Shown: piece after piece, positions 10,072-20,893 of the stretch
Layout: the number at the start of each line of letters is the position of its first letter
Position numbering within the stretch: position 1 is the first letter of the stretch
NCBI GenBank assembly: GCA_013396755.1
Contig: VWZF01003334.1
Location: forward strand, 79,755-143,754
Source of the DNA: Sclerurus mexicanus
Taxonomy: Eukaryota; Chordata; Aves; Passeriformes; Furnariidae
Reading direction: 5' to 3'
Length of the DNA stretch: 64,000 bases
Translations under genes and position numbers: made by a program
The notes under the pieces: generated by a model
Database searches by the model: none
Told to the model about the DNA's origin: nothing
What the model saw: only the letters and a program-made list of their open reading frames with translations

Positions 10072-12949
10072 GTTCTCTAGTCATCCAGCACTGGTGTGTC
10101 TCTAGGAGTACTCACAAGACCAGTTGTGGTTGTTTCCAAAAGAAACACTGAGTTTTTATGGTATTTCTAAGCCATTTCTAAGCAAGTGATGACTTTAACC
10201 ATTCTATTTCTCCCGAAGTAAGGATAGGTCCATTCTCTTCAAACAAACAACATCTGGAATTTTCTCCCCTCCACCTTGAAATAGGTCTGCCCAAACAAAT
10301 TTCACCTTAATTCAATAAAGAAGCCACATATACCAATAATTTATGAGAAAAGAATAAACCCCATAACACTACTGTTTTTTGTATTTTCTTACAGCAAATC
10401 ACAGCAAAAAGTCCATGGATTCATATGTTACAGCAGGTTAGCACTCCATCAGTTATGTGTGACTCCTTCTGCTTGTCCATTTGACATCCCTTCATCCCTT
10501 TGACAGGACCAGAATACAATTATCTGAAATATTATAAGCACACTGTGTCCCTCTCCACTTTTGAATTGGCGTTTGTTATGAATTCTCCTACCTCCTGGTG
10601 GTTTTCTTTATTTCCCTCATTACTATGCTTTTGTGTTGCCACATCTAATGAAAGCAATTTGTATTTGTCTCTTAGAAATGCTTTGGAAATTTCACAGCTT
10701 TTGCCAGTATAGGAAAACCACTTCCTACCCAACTTTATACATTTATCCCTTTCAGATCCCTTTTTTCCCATCTAGTTTTGAAACTGGCATGTTTTGCTTA
10801 AAGCATTGACATGGCCTTGTCAAACATGATGACCAAGACTGCTTTGCCCTCTTTCATTGCCAGTTGCTGCAGTTGGTTGAATTTTGTACTTTTACTGAAT
10901 GCCTGGCCTAGAGTCCAAAAACCCACTGTTATCCCTCCCCTGAGTGGAATAGAGTTAATTACCAGTCCTGCAGAATAACAGGAAACCCACAGAATTTCTT
11001 ACAATAAGAAATCATAATAATTTTACCATGTGCGGAAGTTTTTTGAGCCACAGCAGTCCAAAAGGCAGGATTTCTGATGTAAGTCCACCAGGTATTCACA
11101 GTTTTTATTTAATTAAGAACTGTAAAAGCCTTTACTCCACTGGCTCTGGGCAAGAGAAAATCTAAATTACCTGTGTTTTGAAAACACAGAAAGATCAAAT
11201 GAATTTCAGGTTGTCATGGAAGCAGCTTGTTGTGCCAATAGCAAACCTCTGTAGTTGCAGATAATTAACCTTAATTACTCTGACATACTGTTACTGAAAA
11301 TATTTGGTTACCTATGATGCTTGCAGTGCATAAGATTGACAATTGGGCTCACTTTGTGGTTTGATAGCTAAACATATTTCACTGGTAGACTTGACACAGA
11401 AATTTGATAGTATGATAGCATTTAGCAGCCATGCTCTGTCTAACAATCCACCTTCTGACATCCCTGCATCTGAACACACTGAGTTCTACATGTTGAGGCA
11501 AATTATTCAGGGGAAGAAAAAAAAAGTGGTAGTTTCATTTATTATTCTTGAGATATTTTGCCAACAAATATACACTACGCATCACCTAATTCTTCTTCTT
11601 TACTAGCCTGGCAGAATGAGGAGGAAAACAAGTTTTCCAAGTTCCAAATACCAACATGAAAAGCCTGGCAATGAACCCCCTTTTTTTACTTCAATATGAA
11701 AAAAATAAGTTTTACATTTAGAGAATAGTGGGATAGTGACACAGGAACAACAAAAGTCACACAGCTCCTGGCTAAGACCAACAGCTTTCCCACTGCCATT
11801 CTGAAGATCTAATTCTTTTCTTTTCCTCTTTTCCCTCTTCGAATAATATTCCATTTCAAAGGCTGGCATGTCAGTCTAAACCCCAAATTTTTATGGCTTC
11901 TGCAGAATTGAAACACAACTTTTATGTGAAATAAAGAGGTTTTGGAGAATAAAGTTAAAATTACATTTTTATACCTTAATTTCTTTCTCTTTTTTTGTGA
12001 TAGGTGGGATGCAGTAATAAGAGTTTGGGATTCAGGTCACATTCCTGATACTGAGTTTAGACAAAAGATGGAGCCCCTTCTGATGTTAGTGGGGTATTTC
12101 AGGTGTTTGGTCTCTGTTTATGTTTTCCTCTGCTTTCTATAGAGTTCTGAGGAGTGACAGAGATTGTGCTTTGTGCTGCATTCTGTAATTTGACCTGAGG
12201 TTATTACCCCTCGGGTCACCCTCCCCTCTCCACCTGAGAACTCTTATTAAAACTTTTTGTGTTTTTCTGCGAAATAACCAGTTTCTGAGCCCTTCCTGGT
12301 GGGGGCCAAGATAACTCATTCCTTCTCATGGCCACAATGCAATTGTCAATTGTAACATACAGGCCTCCGAAATGCCAAAACTAATCTACAACTTTAATTG
12401 TAATGAGAGGAGGATCAGCCTTGTCTTAGAGTTCCTATCCATCTTTTCATGCATTTCAGCACACTCCTCAGATAGTTCTTACGAATTTGTAAAGAATATG
12501 GTAGGTCTCAGAAATGGATTAAATCAAGACTTTCTTTTAAAAGCTGCATTATTAATTATTAATATGTTATTGGTTGAAGGACATTATGGCAACCCCTAGT
12601 TAAAGGTTTCAAGTCCTGAAATCAAATCAGAATATGGAAAGAGTATTAAAATTATTCTAGTAAAAGCCTTGTCTAGAGCAGAAAACGTATCTGCTACTTA
12701 CTATTTGCATCAAAATGAACAGAGCTGACAGCTGGCTTCTGTTTAGATAAACATGTTGAAAATAAACCATATTTGCAACTGTGTTCTGGGATAAATATTG
12801 GTTATGACTTGTCTTTCCCTCTGCTTGCAGTGAAATTACTTTCAGTGTTGGCTGTGATGTTATTTTCCAACCTAGGCAAAATTCAGCAAGATAAATGCTA
12901 AATAATGGTGAAAAAAACCCAAACCCAGTGACTGGACATAAGTGAAAAC

Positions 12950-13172
12950 ACCAGAAGTTCCCCCTCAGGGTGAGGAAGAACTTCTTTCCATGGAGGGTGG
13001 TAGAGTACTGGAACTGCTGCGCAGGGAGGGTGTGGAGTCTCCCTGTCTGGACACATCCCAAACCCACCTGGATACGTTCCTGTGTCACCTGCTCCAGGTG
13101 ACCCTGCCTTGGCAGGGGGTTGGACTGGATGCTCTCCAGAGAACCCTTCCAACCCCAGGTATTCTGTGATCC
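12950..13172 (+). mobile_element. CR1 LINE 3' fragment (223 bp)
   Basis: The sequence runs from 'agttccccctcagggtgagg' through 'aagaacttctttccatggag', 'cctgctccaggtgaccctgc' and 'gggttggactggatgctctc' to 'attctgtgatcc'. This is the C-terminal ORF2 and 3' UTR signature of a CR1 subfamily different from the copies at 20 and 47 kb. It is 5' truncated. The 175-codon and 96-codon open frames on the opposite strand (12657-13184, 12898-13188) exist because CR1 antisense strands are fortuitously open. The element is inactive. Confidence 0.9.
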
Positions 13173-14622
13173 CATGAAGTGCATTCAAGAAACTACACTA
13201 CAACAGAATTCATGCTGTTTTCATTTTGACCTCTGATACTTCCATGGGGGGGGTAACACACAGTGTCGTAGCCAACCACTTCTGTGGTTCCACCAAGTGT
13301 TTTATAGGAGGAAAGATCATTATCACTTTAGGGTCAATAGGACCAAGTCTTTTACTCCATTGTTCACATATTTCTTCCACAAAAACAAATGGACTTAAAC
13401 TGGCTGTAGAATTTGACCCTTATTTAGGTCTTCTCCTTCCTGGTTCCCCTAATTCCCAATACTCTAATCCACAGGACAGCTTTTCAAGGTATATTTGCAG
13501 TGATGATCTACAATTTCATACTATTTACAGAAAGGAAAAACTGAATATTTTTAAACTCTGAAGACTAAGTTCTGACATAAACAAAGATGTCTCAGTTTGT
13601 GGCATAAATTATTCCATAGTACCAGAGTATCTTAAAGTAGATGTCACCTTGAAATGAAAGACAGCTATAACCCAGAATAGCTGATAAACCTTTAAAATGG
13701 AATCATTACTTGAAAGGAAAGCCCCCTAAGCCAGAATGGCTCAGAAATTGTTTTTGATATTTGGCAGAGAGTGTAGCATCTTTGGGACAAGAAACTTTGT
13801 TGTTGTCTGTTGTTGAAGTGTAGCGGGGAAGAGCAGCTTTTGGAATGCCATAAAATAGTGTGGTAATTGAATCCTGAAGCAAGTAGTAGTGATGCAGATA
13901 AAATTACTTGTGCTGGGTATGGCACTGCCCATTTTTGTTTGTTTCATGAGTATCCATATGAACACAATTTGTTGTCACAAACATTCTCAATAAATTTTGA
14001 GGAATGCTAAGAGAGTATTCATAAGAATCAATCTCCTAGTTCTAACAAATTGAATGGATTCAGAATGAATTCAGAATGTTCATTCAGCACAGACCTCCTT
14101 GAGACCAAACAATGCCATGTGACATATGCATCCAACTAAAACTGGATAGCAAAGATTAAATTTTAATTTTAAACAGGGAACAGCTATCTAAGCCATTTAT
14201 AGATGTGGCTTTACAGTCCAACCAAGCAACAAAAGAATTGAAGAGCATTCAAAATTTCTCTTGGATGTACCACAAATATTGAGAAAGAGGAAACTATGTC
14301 AATAGCGATTGTTCACAAAGGAGTAATATAATACTTTACAGCAAGGTGTTGATTCAGACAAATAGGAGAATTTAAGGCTGAGAAAAAAGTAGAGTTATGC
14401 AGAGTGATGCAAAAAAATCCTGTCTTCCAGCAGTCTTGTGTCTCATGGTTGAATTCCTTGGTGTTTAAAGAGGGAAAGGCTCATAATGCACCCCTTCCCT
14501 CAGAAAGGTTTTTCCTAACCATTGGTAGGAAACGTGGTGCAAGATTCCTATGGCTTAGACTGCTGCTTCATGGCTATGCTCAGCTCATGGTTCCTTACCT
14601 GAATTAAAAGGGCACTGGAAAA
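13173..14622. other. Unique non-coding sequence
   Basis: A G8 run sits at about 13244-13251 and a short imperfect repeat of attcagaatg at about 14058-14080. Open frames reach 111 codons (13226-13561, plus strand) with no recognisable domain. Nothing else is identified. Confidence 0.5.
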
Positions 14623-14801
14623 CATAGAATCAAAGAATCATGGAATGGACTGGGTTGCAAGAGACCTTAATGACCATCTCATTACATCCCCCTGTCACGG
14701 GCAGGGACACTTTCCACTAGCCCAGGTCACTCAGAGCCCCATCCAACCTGGCCTTGGACACTCCCAGGGATGGGGCAGCCACAGCTTCTCTGGGCAAGCA
14801 C
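14623..14801 (-). mobile_element. CR1 LINE 3' fragment, minus strand
   Basis: The block begins 'catagaatcaaagaatcatg' and continues with 'gggcagggacactttccact' and 'catccaacctggccttggac' to 'gggatggggcagccacagct'. This is the reverse complement of a CR1 3' end of the same general type as the copy at 59.6-60.2 kb. About 180 bp remain. It faces away from a second CR1 piece at 14925-15044. Confidence 0.9.
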
Positions 14802-14924
14802 TGGATAAAAACACACATTTTTGAAGGTGGACTTGGGTGCACCACTGAACAGAGCACAGCATAGGGGTGACCCTGTTTAGATGACATCCCTGTCGGGGAT
14901 GTTTAGGGCCCAGACAGACTTCAG
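14802..14924. other. Short spacer between two opposite CR1 fragments
   Basis: These 123 bp separate the minus- and plus-strand CR1 copies. They contain a 7-bp inverted repeat, acatccc/gggatgt, with a 5-base loop near 14884-14902. The right part (from about 14900) may be diverged CR1 of the downstream copy. Confidence 0.45.
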
Positions 14925-15044
14925 CTGCTTTCAGGCACATGGTGGGACCCTTGGGGTGTCCTGTGCAGGGCCATGAGCTGGATTCAGTGGTCCTGATGGG
15001 TCCCTTCCAACTCAGGACATTCTATGACTCTGTAATCCTGTGAT
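14925..15044 (+). mobile_element. CR1 LINE 3' fragment, plus strand
   Basis: 'acatggtgggacccttgggg', 'tgtcctgtgcagggccatga' and 'gggtcccttccaactcagga' followed by 'cattctatgactctgtaatc' form the standard last 110 bp of a CR1. The same subfamily segment is present at about 20398-20497 and 47258-47357. The tail ends in degenerate copies of the 8-bp (attctgtg) terminal repeat. Confidence 0.9.
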
Positions 15045-18000
15045 TTCCTTGACACAGTTCTCGTTTGTGCTGACTTACAGTCATCCACAAACCCTCCATA
15101 TGTTAGTTAAATTTCTTTTTGAGAAGGACAACTCATTCTAAGAAAGAGCTGAGGTAAGGCATTAAAAAATGTGTGTTTCAAACAGGTAAATTTATGGATC
15201 TGAACTCTGAGTTGGCATCACCACAAGCCTGGGAATGAGATATTACTGCTCTTGGGAGAAACTGTGTTGATTTTATGTTGAGCATTTCTAAGCATTAATG
15301 TTCCAGGCAGGAGAGTCTTTCATAGTTATTCATTAGGTTGGTTGCTTCTTGGGAGGGCAATTAATCCCTCCCTCACCTCTGCATTCCCTCTCTTCCTCCC
15401 GGCCTCCTATGGAGCTGTCTCCAGCCAGCCAGGATGCTCTGCCTGGGTGTTACCAGACGAAAACTCAGAGAATTCATCCACATACTTTCCTGTAAGTGCA
15501 GAGAAGAGCAGGCATGATGGAATGGTTGCAGGAATACAGCTCCAGAGAGGGAGAGGATTGCTGCAGCAGTGTTGCTCATGGGGGTGGTTTAGTGGCATGT
15601 TTTCTACCACCTACCAGAGTCATGCCGAGTATCCTGTTGGATAGGTTCCATCTTCTTTAATATGTCCTTCCATAACAAATTTATAAGGCCACCAGAGGCC
15701 TGCTAGATGGAAACAAATCTCAAATCATTATGATGCTACATCTATTTGCTCTTCATAATGGAAATAAATCAAAAGCAGGCTTTTAGCAAAAACCCCATGG
15801 CTGGAATAACCACTGCTGGGTTCCTGAAGATGCCAATGCCCCAATGTCTTTAGCATTTCAGTGTATGTTTTGGCCACTGGAGGCTCAGTTTTTCAATTAG
15901 GGATCAAAGAACCAGCTTCGGGTAAATTTCCCAACCTAGACAATGAAATTCTTGTTCTTCATGAAAAATTCTATTTATTTAAGCTTTAAATTTGTGTTCA
16001 TATTTACTTTTAAAGAGCGCACTGGTGCTGGAACTAGACTGTATCATGTTTAAGAAAAAGAATTATGGGAATCTGATTGAAAACAGAGCAAGAGACTCAC
16101 ATGAAGATGCTGACAATTATGTATCCATAGGACAAGTGGCCTCAAGGAGAGGGGAAGTTCAACTCAGCTGGAAATGAGGGCTCTTTTGCTTTTCTGCTGT
16201 CTTGTTGGCTGGGCTAAGGAAATGCATTCCTTGACCTACCCCAATCCCTGTTTCCTTACAGCCTATAGGGAATGCTTTGTACTGCTGTCATTGGCAAATA
16301 GAGAAAAAAGGGGAGCATCTGGGGGTTTTTCAGCAGACAATGGGGCATCAGGAAGAGCCATCCTATCAGTTGGAAAGGTAAGCATATTCAAAAATCCACA
16401 CTGGAACAGCTCTTCAGCCTCATATGCTGCATTCAGGAATAGAAAGGTTTCACTGCAGTTTATGTAGTTCCTGGTGAAGCAAACCGGGTTTTAGTTACCT
16501 CTAAATACAGGCCTCCTCCCTTCAGAGGAATGTTAATAGTGCAGTATGAACCTTAAACCATCTTACCTGTTTTTTTCACATTTTCAGTATGACCCTTCCA
16601 GTTTACTGAGACACCTCTGGTCCCCCTCCAAGGCTTTACCAATCTGGTTGAACCAACCAACTAACTTTTTGTGTAAAATTTTTTTTCCAGTCATTTTCCA
16701 GGAAGAGCTGGAAAGCTGCAATGCCAAGGTAACACTGGTCAAAAGTGGAAGAGACAGAGGATAATTTATTTATGGTTATTATGAGAGTCCCTGTGATATC
16801 AGTGTGTGCAATACAGCAGAATTAGGTAAGAGTATTTTCCCTTCTACTTTAAACTCAAGAAATCTGAGTATGAAGATGCTTACCAGAACCAAGTAAAAAC
16901 CACAAATAATTGTGTGTAAGATTATTAAAGCCCATTAACCCTTTCCTATCTTCAAATACTCTGCTTAAAATCCTTTGCTCAGCTTTGGTAGCAAGTACTG
17001 TGAGACACCATTTACATAGGATTTCAAGCCCTGCTTTGAAGCAATTACCAGTATTTCAAACATCTGAACATATAAAGTCTAATTCTCATTTGTAGGCACT
17101 CAAGAATTCCAGGTTCTTTACATACTTTCCACTTTCCATGTGAAAAAGTTCCAGGATCCATATGAAATAAATAGAGATTGTTGCCGTGGAGAAGTCAGTG
17201 GTGGGTAACTAGAAGTAGATGGTTACTCTGTGTTTAATAGCTGGCACCAGAAGGAAATATCTGATTATCTGCATCACTGATTGCATGTTGCCTAACTGCT
17301 AAAGTTAATGAGACAGACAGGTTAATGTGCACCTTGCTGCACTTTGAGAAACAAGAGCCCTGTGAAGAGATGCTAAGGAGACTGGAATATTGAAGATGCT
17401 AAAACATAAGGAATGTTGCAGTTTGGACTATACAAACAAGCTTCCTTTCAATGCAGATTTTTTTCAAAGGGGTAGAAACTGCTGAAGTTTTTTATTATTT
17501 AGCATAGAATACTGAATAATACTTTTTTTAGGACACTGAAAAAATTGTGCCTTTAAAACCTGTCTGCTAGATAGCAGCAGAATACTCAGTATATCTGTTA
17601 TATCTGTAGAGTACACTACCTCAGTTACTAGGCAATTCCTTTCTCTACTTACAGTGTCCTCTTGCTTCCCAAGTCATCCTAATTTTGCTCAGCTTTTCCA
17701 GAATGGCAGATCATTTGCTAGGAAAAAAAAAAAAAAAGATAAAATTCTATACTATATTGAAGGATAATCAGCTTCCATAGTGTGAATTTAAAGTCAAAAC
17801 TGACCAAGGTCAAAGAAGAGTTTTCATTGCATTTGAGTGCAATTCCCTGCAAAAAGCTGACGCCCCTGGACTCATGGCAAGCAGGAATGTGCAGTCAATG
17901 AGGACAGGAAAGTGAACATTAAATGGACACTTAGTTTCTGTAGTAGTTTGCATTTTCTTGGTATATTCTGCCTGAGTTTTTTCAAAGTTTTCTACAGGGT

Positions 18001-20183
18001 TTAAATTTGAATTATTCAATCACGTTTTTGGAATTTGCAAGTTTTATTCATATAGGATGTACTCTGATGAATTATCAGATACTGACCACTTTATCCTCTC
18101 TTGTTCTCTTTTCCTAAATACAAATCTAAGTAATTTATTTAGATATAATTCTAATTTTCATTATACTCTCTTGATTCTTGAGATTTTAAATCCTACAGCT
18201 TTTAGTGAAACTTAATATTCTTCATTGCTATAAATCACTACTCAGTTGAGTAAAATGAGTATATTCTGTGCAATAATTGCTAGATGGCTTTTTTTATAAT
18301 TAAACAGTAAGTCTAATTTAATCAGAAGAAGCCCAAAGGAAACAGATATACTTTCTGAGGGCTAAATAATTTAAGAATAAGTTCAGTCTTGGGTCATTTT
18401 CTACTCATGGTCCTGATTTAAACACATAAACTTTCTGATTGTGAACAGCTTTATAGGACTTGCTGTAGAGCTGTTTTTTAACCCTCCCTCTTATTCATGT
18501 GACTATCATTTAGGTGTCTTGGAATGACATAATCTAGGCATTTTGGAAATAAGGAAGAAAAGATGAGAAAAGCAAGGAAATGCCCAACATATTCTTAAAA
18601 AAAGGAGCTAGTGGCAAATGTAACATTAGATGCAAGATGCAAACACTACAACTGTTTGCTTTGCTCTTTAACAATTTTAACAGAAGGCTGATAGACAAAC
18701 AAGCAAACTACAAGGCAGAAAACATGTTCTATACACTTAAAATCCACAGCTCTGTTCCTCAGGTATGACAAATCTCTATTACCTCTGTTAACAAAGCCTA
18801 AGAGACTGGAGAACCGCTGTTATTTATTCAGAATCTCATGGATTTGATATGTGGTTTCCATCACTTCTCCTATCCCTCCTTTTGACAGGATAGAGAATTA
18901 AAACAGAAAGGATTGAAAGACCAGGTTCACTGAAAATTTACAGTTTAATGCTGGAGTCCAACTAATTATGAGACAAAGCTTCAATTTCTTTAAGCAACAA
19001 CAACAAAAAAATAATTATAAAATAAAACTAAAGTACTAGCATTAATATTAAAGAGCTAGGAGATGCAGTTCACAATATACTACCTCAGTGTGTTTATTAG
19101 TGGTAACAATAGTGTAAGTAGTGGCAATATTTTGATTATGTGATCTAAAAAGGGGCTGCCCAGTATGGGAATACCTTCTGCAACATTCTGTACAAGCAGG
19201 GAAGGACACAATAACACATGGCCTCATGTACTTACACTACCCAACAAAAATTATTTTGATGCCTTGTTTTCTTCTGAAAACGTGCTGCTGAATGCAAGTG
19301 GCTGATTTGTGCTGGCTCTTTAAACTGAGGCTTGAATTTCCAAGGCAGTAGAATTCTAAGCCTAATAAATTATGAATCCAGATCCTACATGTTTTCTCAG
19401 TATAATGTGTTGAGAAAGCAGTAAAATAGATTTTCGGCATAGAAATTAAGTGATCATCTTGCTAGGTTTTGAATGTTAGTTTTGTATCATAGGTGTAAAT
19501 AAATTGGTCCTTAGTGCTCATATTTTTGACTTGTGGCTGAATGTGGTGAGCACACATGGTGCCTGATCTTATGATGACTTTAGGTCCTGCAGCCATGAGA
19601 GATTTTTTTGTGATTACTGAGGTCCCAGTCCTGTTCCCCTCCCCTGTTATTTGAAGGTATCAATACTAAAGGTCAGAGAGTCAAAAGACAAGTCAAAAAA
19701 TGCTAAAATATTTTTTTAATCTCATGATTCATGACTCTATCCTGTGATTCTGGGAGGATGGACTTCTGATTTTTCGGGCCTTTAGATTTAGCCATACCAA
19801 GAATAAGAGTGTCTGTATGCTGCCATATGGAACAACATGTTGGGATGGGATGCTGCATTTTTCTGCAGGCTGGAACTTATGCTGTTAAAATGCCACAGAT
19901 GCCTGAAGGGAATCTGCACCTCTTGATCAATGCCTAGAGATAGCTAATTATGAGAAAGCAAGCAAGCATGTATGTGTAATTAGAGTGGTGCATGCTGAAG
20001 CAAGTGGGTGCATAGACTATGAAAGTGAAATCCATTGGGCACCTAATTTCTCTTAAGAATATGCCTGGAGGAACAGCAGAGGTAACTGTGTCATTTGACT
20101 AAATAAATATGAGAAGACATTATAATCTGGAAAGAGAGGATGGTTTTTTCGCTGTTATTCTGTGGCTTGCAAGTCTACAACTT
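15045..20183. other. Unique non-coding sequence
   Basis: No gene or transposon is identified over 5.1 kb. Composition is strongly AT-rich from about 17400 to 19500, with an A15 run at 17723-17737. Between 15342 and 15644 the sequence is less AT-rich and open in several frames on both strands (up to 100 codons). No codon-usage or domain signal makes it a credible exon. Confidence 0.5.
17723..17737. repeat. Poly-A tract (15 bases)
   Basis: A simple A15 run in AT-rich unique sequence. There is no recognisable element upstream whose tail this could be. Confidence 0.9.
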
Positions 20184-20497
20184 CCTCATGAGAGGAAGAG
20201 GAGCAGCAGACAATGATCTCCCCTCTGTGGTGACCAGTGACAGACCCAAGGGAATGGCCTGATGTTGTGTCAGGGGAAGTTTAGGTTGGATATTGGGAAA
20301 AGGTTCTTCCCCCAGAGGGTGGCTGGGCACTGAACAGGCAGTGGTCACAACACTAAGGCTGACAGAGCTCAAGAAGTGTTTGGACAACACTCTCAGTCCC
20401 ATGGTGGCTTTGTTGGGGTGTCCTGTGCAGGGCCAGGAGCTGGACTTGATGATCCTTGTGCGTCCCTTCCAACTTGGCATATTCTGTGATTCTGTAA
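20184..20497 (+). mobile_element. CR1 LINE 3' fragment (about 314 bp)
   Basis: 'ggttggatattgggaaaagg', 'cagagggtggctgggcactg', 'ggacaacactctcagtccca' and the 3' block 'gggccaggagctggacttga' to 'tattctgtgattctgtaac' identify it. It is the same subfamily as 46920-47357. It has lost a few bases in the 'gtggctgggcactg(gaac)aggc' stretch and is 5' truncated. Not coding. Confidence 0.92.
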
Positions 20498-20803
20498 CTA
20501 TGGGAGACTGGACTCAGTGTCCTCCTGGGTGGTTCCTCCAGGTGTTCTGTGAAGTCTGATCCCATCTGATTGTGGACTTGGGTGCTGTCTCCCACTGAGA
20601 TACAGAGGACAGAAGGCTTACCAAATACATCTGATGAGCAGCTTGACTCCTGCTTCTTCCAGCTATGCAGGTTTTTGTTTGGGGAGCCACACTGTCAGCA
20701 CACTGAGGGCCAGGAGACTGGGCATTCAAGAACTAGAGCTGTGTCTGAGTCTGGACATCTGATACGGCTCTCTTGGTTAGTCTGATGGGCTGGCAAGACA
20801 TGG
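20498..20803. other. Sequence between CR1 and the candidate exon
   Basis: About 300 bp, moderately GC-rich, with no repeat recognised. If the minus-strand exon at 20804-20893 is real, this is its 3' UTR side. No AATAAA signal for that strand (tttatt on the plus strand) is visible in it. Confidence 0.4.
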
Positions 20804-20893
20804 TTACTGAAGCAGCTCATCCTCTGTGTATTTCTGGTACAGCTCCATATATTGCTGAGAATGTTTGGGACCCAGTACCCTCCTAAAGCCTTT
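20804..20893 (-). CDS. Weak candidate terminal coding exon (29 residues plus stop)
   Basis: Reading the minus strand, a good 3' splice acceptor (pyrimidine-rich 'cactcttctgcccccag') ends at 20894. It is followed by 29 open codons and a TAA at 20806-20804. The peptide has a basic start (KGFRRVLGPKH) and an acidic, helix-like C-terminus ending in TEDELLQ, a composition that looks more protein-like than the other frames here. The same frame stays open upstream to 21025, so the acceptor need not be used. I do not recognise the protein, I see no matching upstream exon on the minus strand, and no polyadenylation signal follows closely. It could be a real last exon, a pseudogene relic or chance. Confidence 0.2.
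   Translation of the reverse strand, partial: KGFRRVLGPKHSQQYMELYQKYTEDELLQ

Larger units (their letters stand above)
7599..12949. other. Unique AT-rich non-coding sequence
   Basis: No exon or clear transposon is recognised over these 5.3 kb. The stretch includes A/T homopolymer runs (9082-9102, 9428-9448), an AT-rich palindromic block at 9893-9927, a perfect 14-bp palindrome at 10058-10071, and a possible but weak LTR-like tail at 12150-12315. Open frames are at most 88 codons. Confidence 0.5.

Noticed and set aside
12657..13184. 175-codon minus-strand open frame
   Set aside because: Its first third is antisense CR1 (12950-13172) and the rest runs into unique AT-rich sequence. There are no domains, and other frames are open in parallel.
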